Shown here one piece after another: positions 24,397-36,333 of a DNA stretch of 64,000 nt. Source of the stretch: Pegea sp. RAD2-039 (lineage: Eukaryota > Chordata > Thaliacea > Salpida > Salpidae); NCBI GenBank assembly GCA_034620365.1, contig JAQGEQ010000192.1:2723001-2787000 (forward strand). The letters are read 5' to 3'. Every line of letters starts with the position of its first letter. The stretch's first letter is position 1. The translations under genes were made by a program, and so were the position numbers. The notes beneath the pieces were generated by a model. It was given only the letters and a program-made list of their open reading frames with translations, was not told the DNA's origin and made no database searches.

Positions 24397-27300
24397 ATGG
24401 ATTCATCTAAAAGATCAATTATAAATCACATAAAGGGATCGATATGTAATTACTCTGTCTTCTCTTCTACCTCATTTTAAAATTTTATAACATCATCAGC
24501 CACTTCGTATCTTTTTTCAACTTTGGAAAAAGAGTCAATCGAAAAAATTCGACTCATAACATCAACAGATGTGATCATTGAGAGAGTGAAAGAGGCATTT
24601 AGGACACTTGAAGAGATTCAACCTCATTGTGGAATTTATTCTCCTCTTCTTAAAGTTCTTTGCGATGAGCTAAAAGGTAATTCAAAATCAAAAGATAAAT
24701 TTAAAGATATAAAATAATCTGTTGTTGTAGAAGCTGTTTATAGTGAACAGTTTACAACATCGAAGCATCAGAAAGATAATGAAAGTTGCTTAGAGAGGAT
24801 ACCTTATATTGTTCTTGAAAAAGTTTGATGAATGATGTCTTATTTGACTCCCTTGTTAATTGATGTTTTTCAGAGAGCTCAAAAGAAAATAGATGAAAAA
24901 GTTGAAAGTTTAGAAAAGCAAGTTATAGATTTAAAAGAAGATTTAAAGAAGGAAAGATTGAATCTAAAGAATCAGGAAATAAAAATTTCAGAATTTGAAA
25001 ATCAAGCTGAAAAAAATGGAAATTTAATTCAAGAATTGAATGAAAAATTGAATAAAAAAGATGATGAAGTTAAAAAGTAAAAAATACATTTGTAAATTAT
25101 AAAAAACAATTTAAATTAATCTTTGAATAGCTTGCTAGAAGAACTACAGGATTTAAAAATTAAGGAAGATCAAATGAAAGATCAGTTTCAAAAGGAAATT
25201 TTGTCTTCAAGAAATAAATGCCTGCAGTTAAAAGATATAAATTCCAAATTAAGTAAATATAAAAAGTCCTATGATGTGATCAAGAGTAAGTTCGATCTAT
25301 CAGCGGATTTGAAGACTACAGAAACTCAAAAATTGAGAAAACTAAACAAAAAAGTAAAATAAAAAAGTTTAAAAATAATTTAATAAAATACAATTTATGG
25401 AATTTCAGAAGCAAATTTTATGGGATATAAAAAATGCTGAAATAATTGAAAAACAAATAATGGAAACTCAGTCAAAAATTATTGACGAGTATGATGAATA
25501 TTTGGATGCTGATAAGAAAAAGTTGCTTACAAACTCAATTGACAGAAACGGTGCAGAGGTTTGTTATTTACCTTTAATTTAAAATTATTTTTTGTTGATT
25601 TATAAACTACAGAAAACCATCAGAAAAAACAACTTTGAAAATATCACCGAGGAAGTTATTAATGAGTTAAAACTTGTTCGCCGAGAACAGAACTCTTTGA
25701 ACAACTATTTAAATGAAGTCAACGACTTATTTACGAGTTAGTGTGATTTATTTGTTAGATTAGAAGACTTATTTCAAAATTCTACAGATGATAAGTCCTC
25801 AGAAGTTATGAAAAGTAAATTATTTGAAGCTTGCGATGGATTACTCAACAAATATTCTTTCATGCTTTTTTATTCATCTGATAAAGGTGCCTTAAAATGT
25901 TTTCAAACATTTATAAAAGTCTTTTATCAATTTCAGGAGTAACATTTCATGAGTATCAATTTGGGGAATTTTGTTGCAGCTGTGGATACAAAACTGTTAT
26001 ATGTCCCCATAAAGTTACTCAAAATTTTCAAATAATTTGTTTACCTGAAAATACGACCCACATCAAATTAGAAAGACCAATTGTTCTGATGAAGTTGAAT
26101 AAAAATAAAAGGTGGCTAATAAAGATTGATTTGCTCTTCTTCGGTTAAATAACTGTTCTTCAATTTACAGAAAAATTGTTAGAAGTTATCAGAAGACACA
26201 AGATACAATTCTTGGTAAATTTTTTGCATAAATTTTGTAAAATGTAAAAAAAAGAAGTATTTTGTAGAAAGCAACAAGAATTATTCAAAATTATTGAAAG
26301 AGGTTGAAGAAAGATTAAAAGTGTCTTCTGCATCCACGTATCCTCATCCGGAGGAAGACTTTAACGGTGGAATATCTTCTCTACGTGATCTCACTGACTC
26401 TCAAATTAATCTTCTGATGGAAGATCTGTATTCAAAGATCATTTGGGGAGATTTATATGAGCGAGAAAAGATTCTAACTTTGAAGTTTGTATTCGTCAAC
26501 AGTTTTAAATTCTGATCACGTGAATTTGTTATTTTAAGGGGTCATATGTATGAAATGATGGAAGAAAAATATTCAAAAAATGCAACAAATTGCACAAAAG
26601 ATTTTATAATTTCAATCATAAGACGATCATCACATAATAAGGCAAATACTAATATTAAGTGATAAAGTTATAAAAATTGAGAATTTAATTTAACAGGTGA
26701 TATATTTGCTTGCTTTATCAATATGTAATTTCATCGATGGTTCAGTTTTTCGGTATGTGCATACAATGATGGATTTGATAGATTCAGTAGATTGGATGAA
26801 GACAGAAGACTTTAGATACTTTGTTCAAATAGTTTATTCTTTTCTAGATGTAAGTTTTTTCTTAGCTTTTAGATTACTTAAATATTTGTTTGAAGAGTGA
26901 AGAAGTTGAACAGTTTGTTCACGAATTTGTTTCTTTTGGAGAAAATAAAGTATCAAAAAATTTAGTGAATGACTTTATCATTGACTCAATTCTCAAGAAT
27001 AAAGAGCCTAGGTTTTTAGTGAGTTATATCTGGAGTTGTTAATAGAGTTTATTTTCATATTTTTGTTTAGAATGCTGAGTTCAACTTAAACTTAGATAAA
27101 AACTCTGATTTATCAATTGAAGAGTATAAAGAAGAGTTGATGAAGATTTCACCATTAGTTAATTCCTCATTAGTTGATAAATTACTTAAAGAAAGTCAAA
27201 TGGCTCTGAATGGTGAAGAAAAATTTAATATCAAAAGTTTATCAGGTTTCTGTACTGTTTTTCTGTATTTTATTGTTTAAGAATTTTTAATTTAACTTTA

Positions 27301-27982
27301 AAAAAACGAAATTTTAAATACTTTTGTTTTTACAATTATAAATAATAAACGAGTTCAAATCTATGTCATCTACTAACCAATATCATATAAAGTTTTAATA
27401 ACTACTACCCCTTTGCTGCTTCTGTGCTTATTTCTAAACTGTTTCAGTACAACTGTTAAATTAAAACGCTAAATTTTTACCATTTAATTTGACTGTAGAT
27501 ATCAATACAGTAAATAATTTTCAAGAACTTGTTTGAAAAATCAAACAGAGAGCAATTATATTTATGACATGCATATATAGTTTTTAATTTAATTATTTAA
27601 TTTATCAACAATATTTTTCAGCAATTGCTGCTTATATTGTATTTGAAAAAGCTTTTGTGGTGATTAAAGAAAGCATCAACACCAAGATAAACAATTTTCG
27701 GGAAAACGCAAAGCCAGGTTTGTTAACTTTTTTTCATAATAAAGTTCATCAAATATTCTTGAAAATCAAATTTTGTAAACAAATTACAGTTTGTAGTAAA
27801 TTGAAGCCTGCTGAAAATATCGTCGAAGAAAAAATGAAATTACTGACAATATCAAAAGTATGTTTGTACTAAAACTGCATTCTACAAATAAGTAATTATT
27901 TTTTCAACAGATTGTTCACTTAGCTGAATTAAAGAAGAAAAATCAAATTAATTTGAAAAGTGAAAATGAAAAAATGTTATAA
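24397..27982 (+). CDS. Large coiled-coil protein of unknown function
   Basis: Eighteen exons: 24397-24445, 24500-24676, 24731-24822, 24874-25076, 25131-25353, 25409-25558, 25613-25736, 25764-25886, 25937-26111, 26171-26214, 26268-26484, 26539-26641, 26697-26849, 26866-27018, 27071-27245, 27622-27717, 27790-27857, 27911-27982. Phases close to 798 residues; most introns are about 16-60 nt. The 26641 junction needs a GC donor (AAG|GCAAAT). Seen in order: a short helical N-terminal block around GIYSPLLKVLCDELK; a Lys/Glu coiled coil (about 110-260); a Cys-containing module (CCSCGYKTVICPHK, then LPENTTHIKLERPIV); a conserved-looking block with YPHPEEDF and DLYSKIIWGDLYEREK; and a helical C-terminal third. 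The N-terminal block faintly recalls TSNAXIP1-type ciliary proteins, a guess only. Confidence 0.7.
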
Positions 27983-28231
27983 ACAATTTAATGTTTTTAT
28001 CAACAATTTTATTCAATCATTTGAGATGAATAATAATAAACGATTTTATGGATTAAGTGTGAAATAAAATAGAAAATTTCTGAATATTACTTCCTTTCAT
28101 TTGATTAAAACAAATGCACAATTATTTTCAAATAGAAGTATTTTTAAATTTAATTAATTGCTTAAATTAACGATGATAGAAAAGGAAATATAAACATTTA
28201 CAATGAATTAAATGATTTGACGATCAGATGA

Positions 28232-30431
28232 TCAGAACTGCGGGTTTTTCAGCTGAACGTAGCCCTGACCCTCTGCTAACTTAAAATTTGTTTGAAGATG
28301 ATATTCAATCAAACTTTTAACACTTTTAAAAGTCATTTCACTATCCTGAAAAAGATCACAAAATCATCAAAGTCATCAAAAAATCTCAGAATTACTTTCG
28401 GCGTTCCAAGAGCAAAATGAAGATCGGTCCTTTTCCTGATCTTCAAATTAATGATCGAAAAATCATCATTCTCTTCTCCGATATGAGAGATCACTGTCAA
28501 GGAGTACGGATGTGGTCCGTCTACATGTGTCCCCGGCCTCACTAAAAAGCTCCCCACCTACCCGAGTTTTAATGACGTCACGATCGCATGATGACGTCAC
28601 AAAAGAAGGTCTCACCTGACGTGATCTGAGCCCAAATAAGATCTTCTTTGCTTCATTTCTATCGCAATTTCGAAACCAAGTTTGATCTTCCGTCACACTC
28701 GATGCTTAATAGAGACAGTTAGTACTTCTTGACATCGTTGATGACGTCACCTACTTTTACAAACGACTTTTGGTGTAAAAGCTGGCATCGGTATACAACT
28801 AACATCAGGCATCGGATCGAAGGAACTGTTTTGCATCACTGACGCCATCTTTTGTGCTCCAATGTTGATGATGTTTGATCGTTTGATAACTGAAGCATCT
28901 TCAGCAGAGCCTTTGATACAACTTGATGATGATCAGATCAGAAATTAATTCTTACTCTTACTGCTGCTAGATCGGCTTCCTGACCAACTTCCTTGGGAGC
29001 TTTTGCTGTTGAAACTGGAATGAGGAGAAATTTCTACAGAAAATTAGTTTTAGCTTGAATCTAATTTGAGGAATGTTTTCATCATGTATAAGTATTTTGT
29101 TACTGTGATTTTAATGACAAAAAAGATCAATTTTTTAATAAATTTATGAAATAGGTTTAGATCGAATTTTTTTCCAAAACATTTTCAAAGATAAGTCAAC
29201 AAAATTAACTTTTATGTTTCCAACTAACAAAGGAAGTCATTTTGAGTTAAAATTTATATTGAAAGTAAAGCTAATATTAATTCAGAAAGTAATTTGTATT
29301 TAAGACGTCAAATAAAGACTACGTCATCTGAACAATTACTAATCAAACCACAAGTTGGTAGTCACCTGGACTTTTTGTGAATTTATGTAATGATGACCTA
29401 TTTTGTAACGTAGATGGTTTGACAACTGAAAAAGCAAAATTTTAAATCGCATCAATTTAAGAAAGAGTCTCTTTAAACCTAAATCGTTGTTCGGGAGCGA
29501 TAATCTGTAACAAAAGAATTTAAAAATAATTAATTTTGATTCTTAAATACCTTGTAGGTTGATTTGGGTAACTATTTGGTTCTTCATATAACTCAACAGG
29601 CTCTCCTGCTGAATGAATCTCATAAGCTTTCTGCTGACAAAAAATGTGAAAATGAAACTACAAAACAAATTATTATGAAGAGTCATACTGGTTGATTGGG
29701 ACGGTTAAATGGTGGCGCTGAACTATGAAAGTTTGAGTTATCTACAAAAAAAGTATTTTCATTATTAACTTATTTGTGGAAATTAAATAGTCTTACCAGG
29801 CAGTGGAAATGAACACCCTTGATTTGGGTCAATATAAATTTCTTCTGTAATTGATTATTTCATTCACAAAAAATCGTTTATTAGTTTTTATTTAAGTTTT
29901 TATATCACTTTACAAGTTTAAACAAAGAATCACTTTTTTGATTCTTTAATTTTCTTTATTTAAATATAAATTTAAATACATTTAAATGCTAATAAACATC
30001 TATAAAGATTTTATCAGTAAAAAACAAACCTTCAGACTGATTATCGATAGCTTGATGCTGTTTCATTTGATCAACTTGAAATCCAGTTCTTACTACAAAG
30101 TTACAAAATTAGAAACTAAGATTAAAAACTGTCAACTTCTTCACTTAAATCACTTCTTGAGGACCCTGGAAAATTGGGTCTTCTGGGGATTGGAGGGTGA
30201 TGAGGTGATCTATCATGGACGTTGCAATTGGTCACTAGAATAAGATGATTGGTATCAGATTCTTATACAACATAAAAACTCTTATTAATCTTTAAAAGAC
30301 TTTATGATCTTACAATTTATGTCTCTCCAACTTCTATTTGAAGTGCTTACAGATGAAGCTTTCTGTAACTCACTGTTTACTCTTACTCTTGAACTAGTTT
30401 TTAAGTTCATTGGTAAATACAAATTGTCCAT
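28232..30431 (-). CDS. SLP-76/BLNK-like adaptor with C-terminal SH2 domain
   Basis: Thirteen exons: 30314-30431, 30145-30234, 30030-30092, 29797-29844, 29689-29741, 29551-29633, 29479-29504, 29398-29425, 28962-29014, 28751-28889, 28616-28697, 28396-28557, 28232-28345. Phases close to 352 residues. The N-terminal two-thirds is Pro/Ser/Asn-rich with PxxP (HHPPIPRRP) and candidate phosphotyrosine sites YIDP, YEIH and YEEP. The last 120 residues are an SH2 domain: WFRNCDRNEAKKIL, GSFLVRPG, PYSLTVI, then FALGT near the end of the core and FKSVKSLIEYH. The FALGT and SVxxLIEYH pair matches the SLP-76/BLNK/CLNK SH2 subgroup. Such adaptors relay tyrosine kinase signals to PLC-gamma and Vav at the membrane. 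Start ATG at 30431 has no acceptor before it, but further 5' exons may exist upstream. Confidence 0.75.
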
Positions 30432-31099
30432 TTTATAACAGATTGATGTAAATGAAATAATTAATGTTTAGCTTAAGGGTATTTATTTCTTAAACAGAAA
30501 GAAGAATATTTGATTTTTAACTCTGAATAATATCATAAAATTGTTTAGTTATAAGAAATTAAAATAAATAGCTCATTAAGTAGGACCACTATTTTACTTT
30601 ATGTATTTCTATATTCTAATCTATAAGTAACTTACTGATAAAAAATGAAACACTAAAAAAATAACTAGATCGATTTGAACTTTTGAACCTTTAATTTTTC
30701 AAACGTTACTCTTTAATCTAATTCAAGGTTAAATTTCCATTATTGAATAAAGCTATTGAAATTTAAAAGGGCAGGCCTTTGTTTTCTATTTAGTTTCGGT
30801 TCTATTTTCACAGAATAGATTATAAATGAAAATGATGCAGGTTTGTACTAGGTTTCAACAAATTTTTCATTTAACATTTTTCTTTGTCTAGTTAAAGTTC
30901 ACTTTGTAATAATTTCCTTCACTGAACTGTAACTGAGTTAAAATAATAAATATTAGCTGATGGTAGAGAACTGTTTAGACGAAAGTTGGTCTTCAGTAAC
31001 AATACTGTGGTGCAACAAAATGAAACTAATTTCCTTCTTTTCTTTATTCCAGTTGCTTTTAAACATTACCTTTTTATAACAAAGATGGAAATTTTGTAC
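30432..31099. other. Spacer between the adaptor start and the upstream exon set
   Basis: AT-rich with no supported exon. It is either an intron of a longer adaptor gene or true intergenic sequence. Confidence 0.35.
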
Positions 31100-31836
31100 C
31101 TTTTCTCTGTTGGTGATACTTCTGTAAAATTGAAATAAATACTTTTTAAAATATCACCAAAACAAATGATTGTTTACGAATTATGCTTTTAAGAAGCTGT
31201 TATTTTTCATTAAAGAAGAATTTTAATATGAACTCAATTACTACGTTTAACTCTTGATACGTAACAAATTGAAACTATTTCAAAAAATACCTTTTTTGCG
31301 TCTGCATTGAAATTCGTATCTGGTTGTCGATTTATGTCCAAGTGTTGGATCATAATGTCCTCGTATTCTTTTCCTTCAGAACTTGATTTTGATCCAAGGC
31401 CGCTACTCATATGAGTATAAAATGATTCGAATTCATTTTTTGGTGGAATCTGATTCCCTGAATGTAAAATCTGTTTTTATAGATACTAAAAATTTAAAAA
31501 TTCTTTGAATAGAAGATTTATTATATTCAAATTATTTGAAGAGTTTAATTAGTAAATTAATAAAAGAAATTTTCTAAGGATTAAAAAAGATTTTGATGCT
31601 TACTTTCAAAACCTCTTCTTCCTTGAATATCGGTTGGGGACCTCCCAGTTGGTACAAACTTTCGACCATCACTGTGATAATAAAATTTATAGTTTGATAT
31701 TTCTGTTGGTTCAACAATTATTTAATTAAAGAATTTTAATAGTAAAATCTAAAGTCTGAAATGGTTTCCAGCAATTATTAAAAACAGTTTTCATTTACTT
31801 GACATCTCTTGGAAAAGGACGATGTCTGTTATTCAT
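31100..31836 (-). CDS. Partial gene or upstream exons of the SH2 adaptor
   Basis: Four exons on the minus strand: 31799-31836 (ATG), 31604-31671, 31291-31457 and a 22-nt exon 31100-31121. The first three join in phase. They encode MNNRHRPFPRDV, then a basic Gly/Arg segment with KFVPTGRSPTD, then a polar acidic stretch containing EGKEYEDIMIQHLD, a plausible tyrosine phosphorylation site. Style and strand match the neighbouring adaptor, so these may be its true 5' exons. However, the last exon leaves one base and no phase-compatible acceptor was found before the 30431 exon. If separate, the gene is short and its end is undefined. Confidence 0.4.
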
Positions 31837-32878
31837 CTTTTACAAGAAACTTAAGTATTTCAGCTGCGTTGTTATCTTATAAAATACTGAAAAATATGAA
31901 AAGCTGGTTTTAAAATAAAGGAAAGTTATTTTCACTTTGCTGCTTAAACTTTACTTTCCATTTTTTAAATAAATTAATTGTAGAGAAAGACTTATACTAA
32001 GTATCACTTCTTAATTAAGTAAAATCATTCAGCAAAATGGAAATTATCAAAAAATTAAACCGAAAAATATTAAAAGATGATTTGTCAGGATTATAAGGAA
32101 GTTTATTTATTTGATACGATTGTTTTTACCGATTATGTAAAATTTATCTTAAAAAGTCCTTAGATTCGATGCTTAAAGAACTTTACCACCAAATGAGAGA
32201 GTTTGCAAGTATTTTAAAACTATTTCAAAGTCAACAATTTCAAAACTTGTTTTTTTCTTTCTCAACTTGAGTTATGAAACTCTCATTTACACTGGAAGGT
32301 TTTTACTGAAGTTACTAAGAAAGATTGTAGTCTTCATATTACAATATTCATTACAAGTGACTTGATCTTATAAAATAATTTTCATTACTTGCTTATCTTT
32401 AATATAATTGTAAAGTGAAGTTTGTACCTTGAACTAGCTTAAAAGCGGTTTAAAATATTTGTTAAAACTTTGATTTGTTTCAAAATATCTGAAGAATACA
32501 GAAACCTAAAATAGAAACACTAACTACAAAAAGTTTTCATACAAAATAAAACAAACCACTTTTACTCTGAAAATATCTGATCATTATGTTGACTGGTTAG
32601 TAATTATGGAAGCTTTGAAAATTTTGTGTTAAATAGAAACGAGAACTAAGAGGAAGTGACGTAGATCTTAAATCATTCATTATTTTAGACGTCACTTAAT
32701 TCTTAGAACCTTTTTGAATACTAGAGTGATTACTATTTTTGAATAAACATAAAACTGTGAATATATTTAAAGAAGAACTCCTCAAAAATCATCATAATAA
32801 AAATAATTTTTAGTCATCGAGTATTTTTAAGATTTTTTTTTTGAAAGAAAAGGTTCTTGTTGATATGAGAGAATTTCT
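31837..32878. other. AT-rich spacer
   Basis: No supported gene between the adaptor 5' exons and the PELP1 3' end. It should hold the promoter of the minus-strand adaptor exons and the PELP1 3' UTR. Confidence 0.45.
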
Positions 32879-35800
32879 TTACTCTAAACCCTCATCAGAA
32901 CAAGAGTCCTTGAAATCAGCTAACATGGTTGCTACTTCTTCATCATACAATTCCTGCAAGTATATCGCATTTACAATTTTGCAAACAATTAACTTTAAAT
33001 GTTTACTTCTATTTTTGCTTTTTTAGCAATTGGCTCTTCAATTTCCCGGGTTAGAGAAAAGCCAGTTTCATCAAAATCATCTTCTTTCAAATCATCTTCT
33101 TTCAAAACATTTTCAACTTCTTTCAAATCATCTTCATTTTCTTTCAAATCATCTTTATCTTCTTTCAAATCATCTTCATCTTCTTTCAAATCACCTTCAT
33201 CTTCTTTTGAATCCGCTGTACTCTCGATAAACATATTTTTTTCATCATCTTCTGAAGAGATGCTTTCATCTTCTTCTATTCCATTTTCATCTTGATTACA
33301 CTCTTCACCATCTGCAGATCATCAAATTCAATCTTCGATAATCTTTTCGTCAACAAGATCAAACCTTGAACAGATTCTCCATCTTGTATCTCAACATCCG
33401 TCTGAACAGAGGCATCAAGACACAAAACACGATCTTCAAATTCTTCAATCTTTGATCTGCTCTCAGTGGAAAGACTTCTGTAGAAGTACGATGAAGAAGC
33501 AGCCAATCAGCAACTAGCTCAAACCTAATCGGGTTAGCGCGACACAATGACGTCATCATCACGCTGCATTCACGACAGAAGCTTCTGACGTCATGCGAGT
33601 CGTCTAATGACGAGCCGAGGGAGAAATAACTAGCAGCGTATTGGATGATTCCCGAATGTGACGTCACAGCTAGAGCGCATAAAACGCGATAGAGCTCGAT
33701 TCTGAGTTCACTGAACCTTAACAGGATAAATCAGACTGAAAAGTTTATTTATAAAGAAACAAATTGAATTATAAGATGATTTGAGATTTTCATCATCGAT
33801 GAATGTGTCTCAAGGATTCGATTGAAAATAAATGAAGAATTACTTTTGATATAAGACACTAGAAGAGTCTTTTGAGAAGATTTGCTGAAAGAGATTGATA
33901 ACGGAAGATTCTAAAAGATCGGTCATCGGTGTTGTCATGGAATCCGCAAAAGTGTAGATCACGTGACGGGCGACTATAAGAAGAGATGTTTAAAGACTTT
34001 TCAAAGAGCAGAAAACAACTTTTGATATTTTTGTTTAAATCTAAAAACTCGATGAAAAAAATAAAAAAAATATTTAAAAAAAGTAAAAATCTTTAGAAAA
34101 GACCTTTTAAGGATCGGATGCAGAGATCAAAAATCAACTTCTCATCATAAAGATCACCGCTACTGTCAGCTATTGAAGTATCACAGTTGACACTTTTAGG
34201 TTTCTTTGAAGTCTTTCTAGTCATAGAGATTTTAGAGGTGGAAGCCTGTACAAGAGATGATGAAGAAGATTTCTAAAGATCATTAACTCACAATCTGATT
34301 GAGCGAAAGAGATTTGGTGAATTCTGATTGGATAATATCGATCATCACCACATCATCAGATCGTACAAACTGACTTTGACCACTTAGTGACTGAAATTGA
34401 AGAAGTTAAATTCTTCTAGTCTCGTCAAATAAGATATTTTTCACTTACAGTCACCCACGTGATAATGACGTCATAGTAATGTGTACGAAGACGCTTCGAT
34501 GCAACCATCTCCCTTTGATAGAGCTTAACAAAGTTTTTTAGTAACATGTTGATGTGGTTGCTATGGCGATACAAAACAGATGAAAACCTGATGAAAATCA
34601 CGTGATGAAATAAAATAAAGGTCACGTGACAACAAACCTCTTAATGAATTCTTTAATGACTTGTAGCATTGATTCTTTCATTTCTTGTAAGCTTTGTTTT
34701 CGGATATTCATTTCAGTTGTACTTGGCTAATAAATGAAAATATAGAAGACCAATTCAAGATTTAGTAGATAGTAAATCACCAGTTCATCTTTTGAGACGT
34801 TGAGAACAAGAGATGCTAGTTTTAAAATCCGATTTACGTCAATGTCCACAGTCATTGCATCTTTTCCAGCATCAACTTGAAAGATTGAAATCAAACATTT
34901 ACATAAAGTGAAGTATCTGAAATAAAATAAGAATCAGCAGGATTTGAAGTGATCTTTCAGACTTCTACCTCTGAAGAGCACTAAAAGAACACTCTGGTTC
35001 ATTTAAATTTAAAGGAGCGAATCCAAGAGTCAAGGAGCCATAAAAAGGATCAGGTTCATCTATAAAACTTCACTATTATCTAGTCAAAAAAGTCTTTTAT
35101 ATTTACCTTGATCATTTTCAAATATAAACTTTACAATATATTCTAAGGAGTTAAGAGTCTCCTTGAGTTGATTCATCCAGTCTTGTCTGAAGATTTTGAC
35201 AACATTTCCTCCTACAAATGGTAATAAGCTCCAGGACCTTCAAATAATTATATCTTATTATATTTAATTCATTTATTTTTTAAGATTATTTATTTTAATT
35301 TAAATTATCATGTTATTGTTGAAAAATTATTATTTTATTTGGACTAAAATCATTTTTTTAATTACTTAATAGCCTTCTCTTTCATTTGTTTATTCTTGCA
35401 TATCATCAAAGGAAGTAAAAATCTACAGATCTTTCCTCTTTTCAATTTAAGTGTTGAACACCTGGGATAATTTTCCATGATAGAAACCAAACAATTTAAT
35501 TTAGAACTACAGTTCTGTAAAAAAACAAATTTTCTTTACTGACTTTTTACAGCTTTTATTGAAACTTACATTTTTTTTTACCAAAACCTTTTCTAGAACC
35601 TGAGGTAGAATATTATTTGAGACATCACGGCTCATCTCTGGAAGCTTAGAGCTCTGCTCAAGGATGATAGAAAACAACTCTGAGGCAATAATTGGAATAT
35701 TTTCTTGGGGGTATTCCTGAAAATTGATTCAGCAGATTTAATGTTTTGATTAAACCATTCAAGAATTTCATAACATCAACTTCACAGTTCAAACAATATA

Positions 35801-36333
35801 GAAAGATAATTTAACTTTTAAATTATAAGTTATTTTCTAACTTTATAAACTAAACAAACAATTTTGTTTTCAAATTTCTTATTATAAGTCAAAAGCAAGT
35901 ATTTATAGTTCTCACTTTTAATGATATTAAAGAGGTTAGCTTTAACCAAGAAATTCCATTATTCAGGATATTTTGTTTGTCATACTTCTTAAGGACTTCC
36001 AATAGACTTAACAAACCTAATCCTTTGGAAATTTGACTATTTGAAAGAATATCAGAGACTTGAATATCATTCTAAAGTACAAACATTTTACATTAATCAT
36101 TTGAAAAAAAAAAATTATATTTCACTTTAAAATGACAGTAAATAAAACTTTAAATTAATTTTTAGAACAAAATAAGCTTTAGATAACTAAATTTTCATAA
36201 GTTTAGGTAAAAATAAACAAGAAAATAATTAAATTATTAATAAAAATTTTTAAAGTTACTACTAACTCACCAAACATAAATTACCGAATTGATGATACAA
36301 TGCAACAAGTGGTTCATCTATTGCTGTCTCCAT
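32879..36333 (-). CDS. PELP1: PELP1/RIX1-type ribosome biogenesis protein
   Basis: Sixteen exons: 36271-36333, 35916-36071, 35588-35716, 35366-35514, 35107-35237, 34969-35059, 34781-34916, 34638-34726, 34449-34587, 34292-34390, 34158-34245, 33844-33973, 33525-33701, 33365-33477, 33007-33311, 32879-32953. Phases close to 689 residues. The N-terminal half is helical-repeat-like (GLGLLSLLEVLKKY, GISWLKL, DRQ-free Leu repeats), then RYFTLCKCLISIF with DVNRILKLASLVLNVSKDEL, a typical RIX1/PELP1 block. The tail is a Glu/Asp-rich region with DDLKED repeats, a KKAKIEV basic patch and a final EEVATMLADFKDS matching the conserved MLADF end of vertebrate PELP1. PELP1 is the scaffold of the rixosome (with WDR18, TEX10, LAS1L, SENP3) for 60S maturation. 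Human PELP1 is about 1130 residues; this one lacks most of the Pro/Glu-rich expansion. Introns of 47 and 53 nt lie at 33478-33524 and 33312-33364. Confidence 0.82.
33070..33220 (-). repeat. Coding acidic repeat (DDLKED units) in PELP1
   Basis: Imperfect units of about 21 nt (with 12-15-nt variants) encode D-D-L-K-E-D repeats. On the plus strand they appear as CTTTCAAATCATCTTC repeats. Expansion probably accounts for the Glu/Asp-rich tail length. Confidence 0.7.

Noticed and set aside
29360..29375. A five-base microexon in the SH2 adaptor that would fit phase
   Set aside because: A stronger acceptor at 29015 (TCATTCCAG) gives a phase-correct join without it.
33276..33667. Three overlapping frames suggesting frameshifts in PELP1
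   Set aside because: Two short GT-AG introns place all segments in one frame with a sensible protein.
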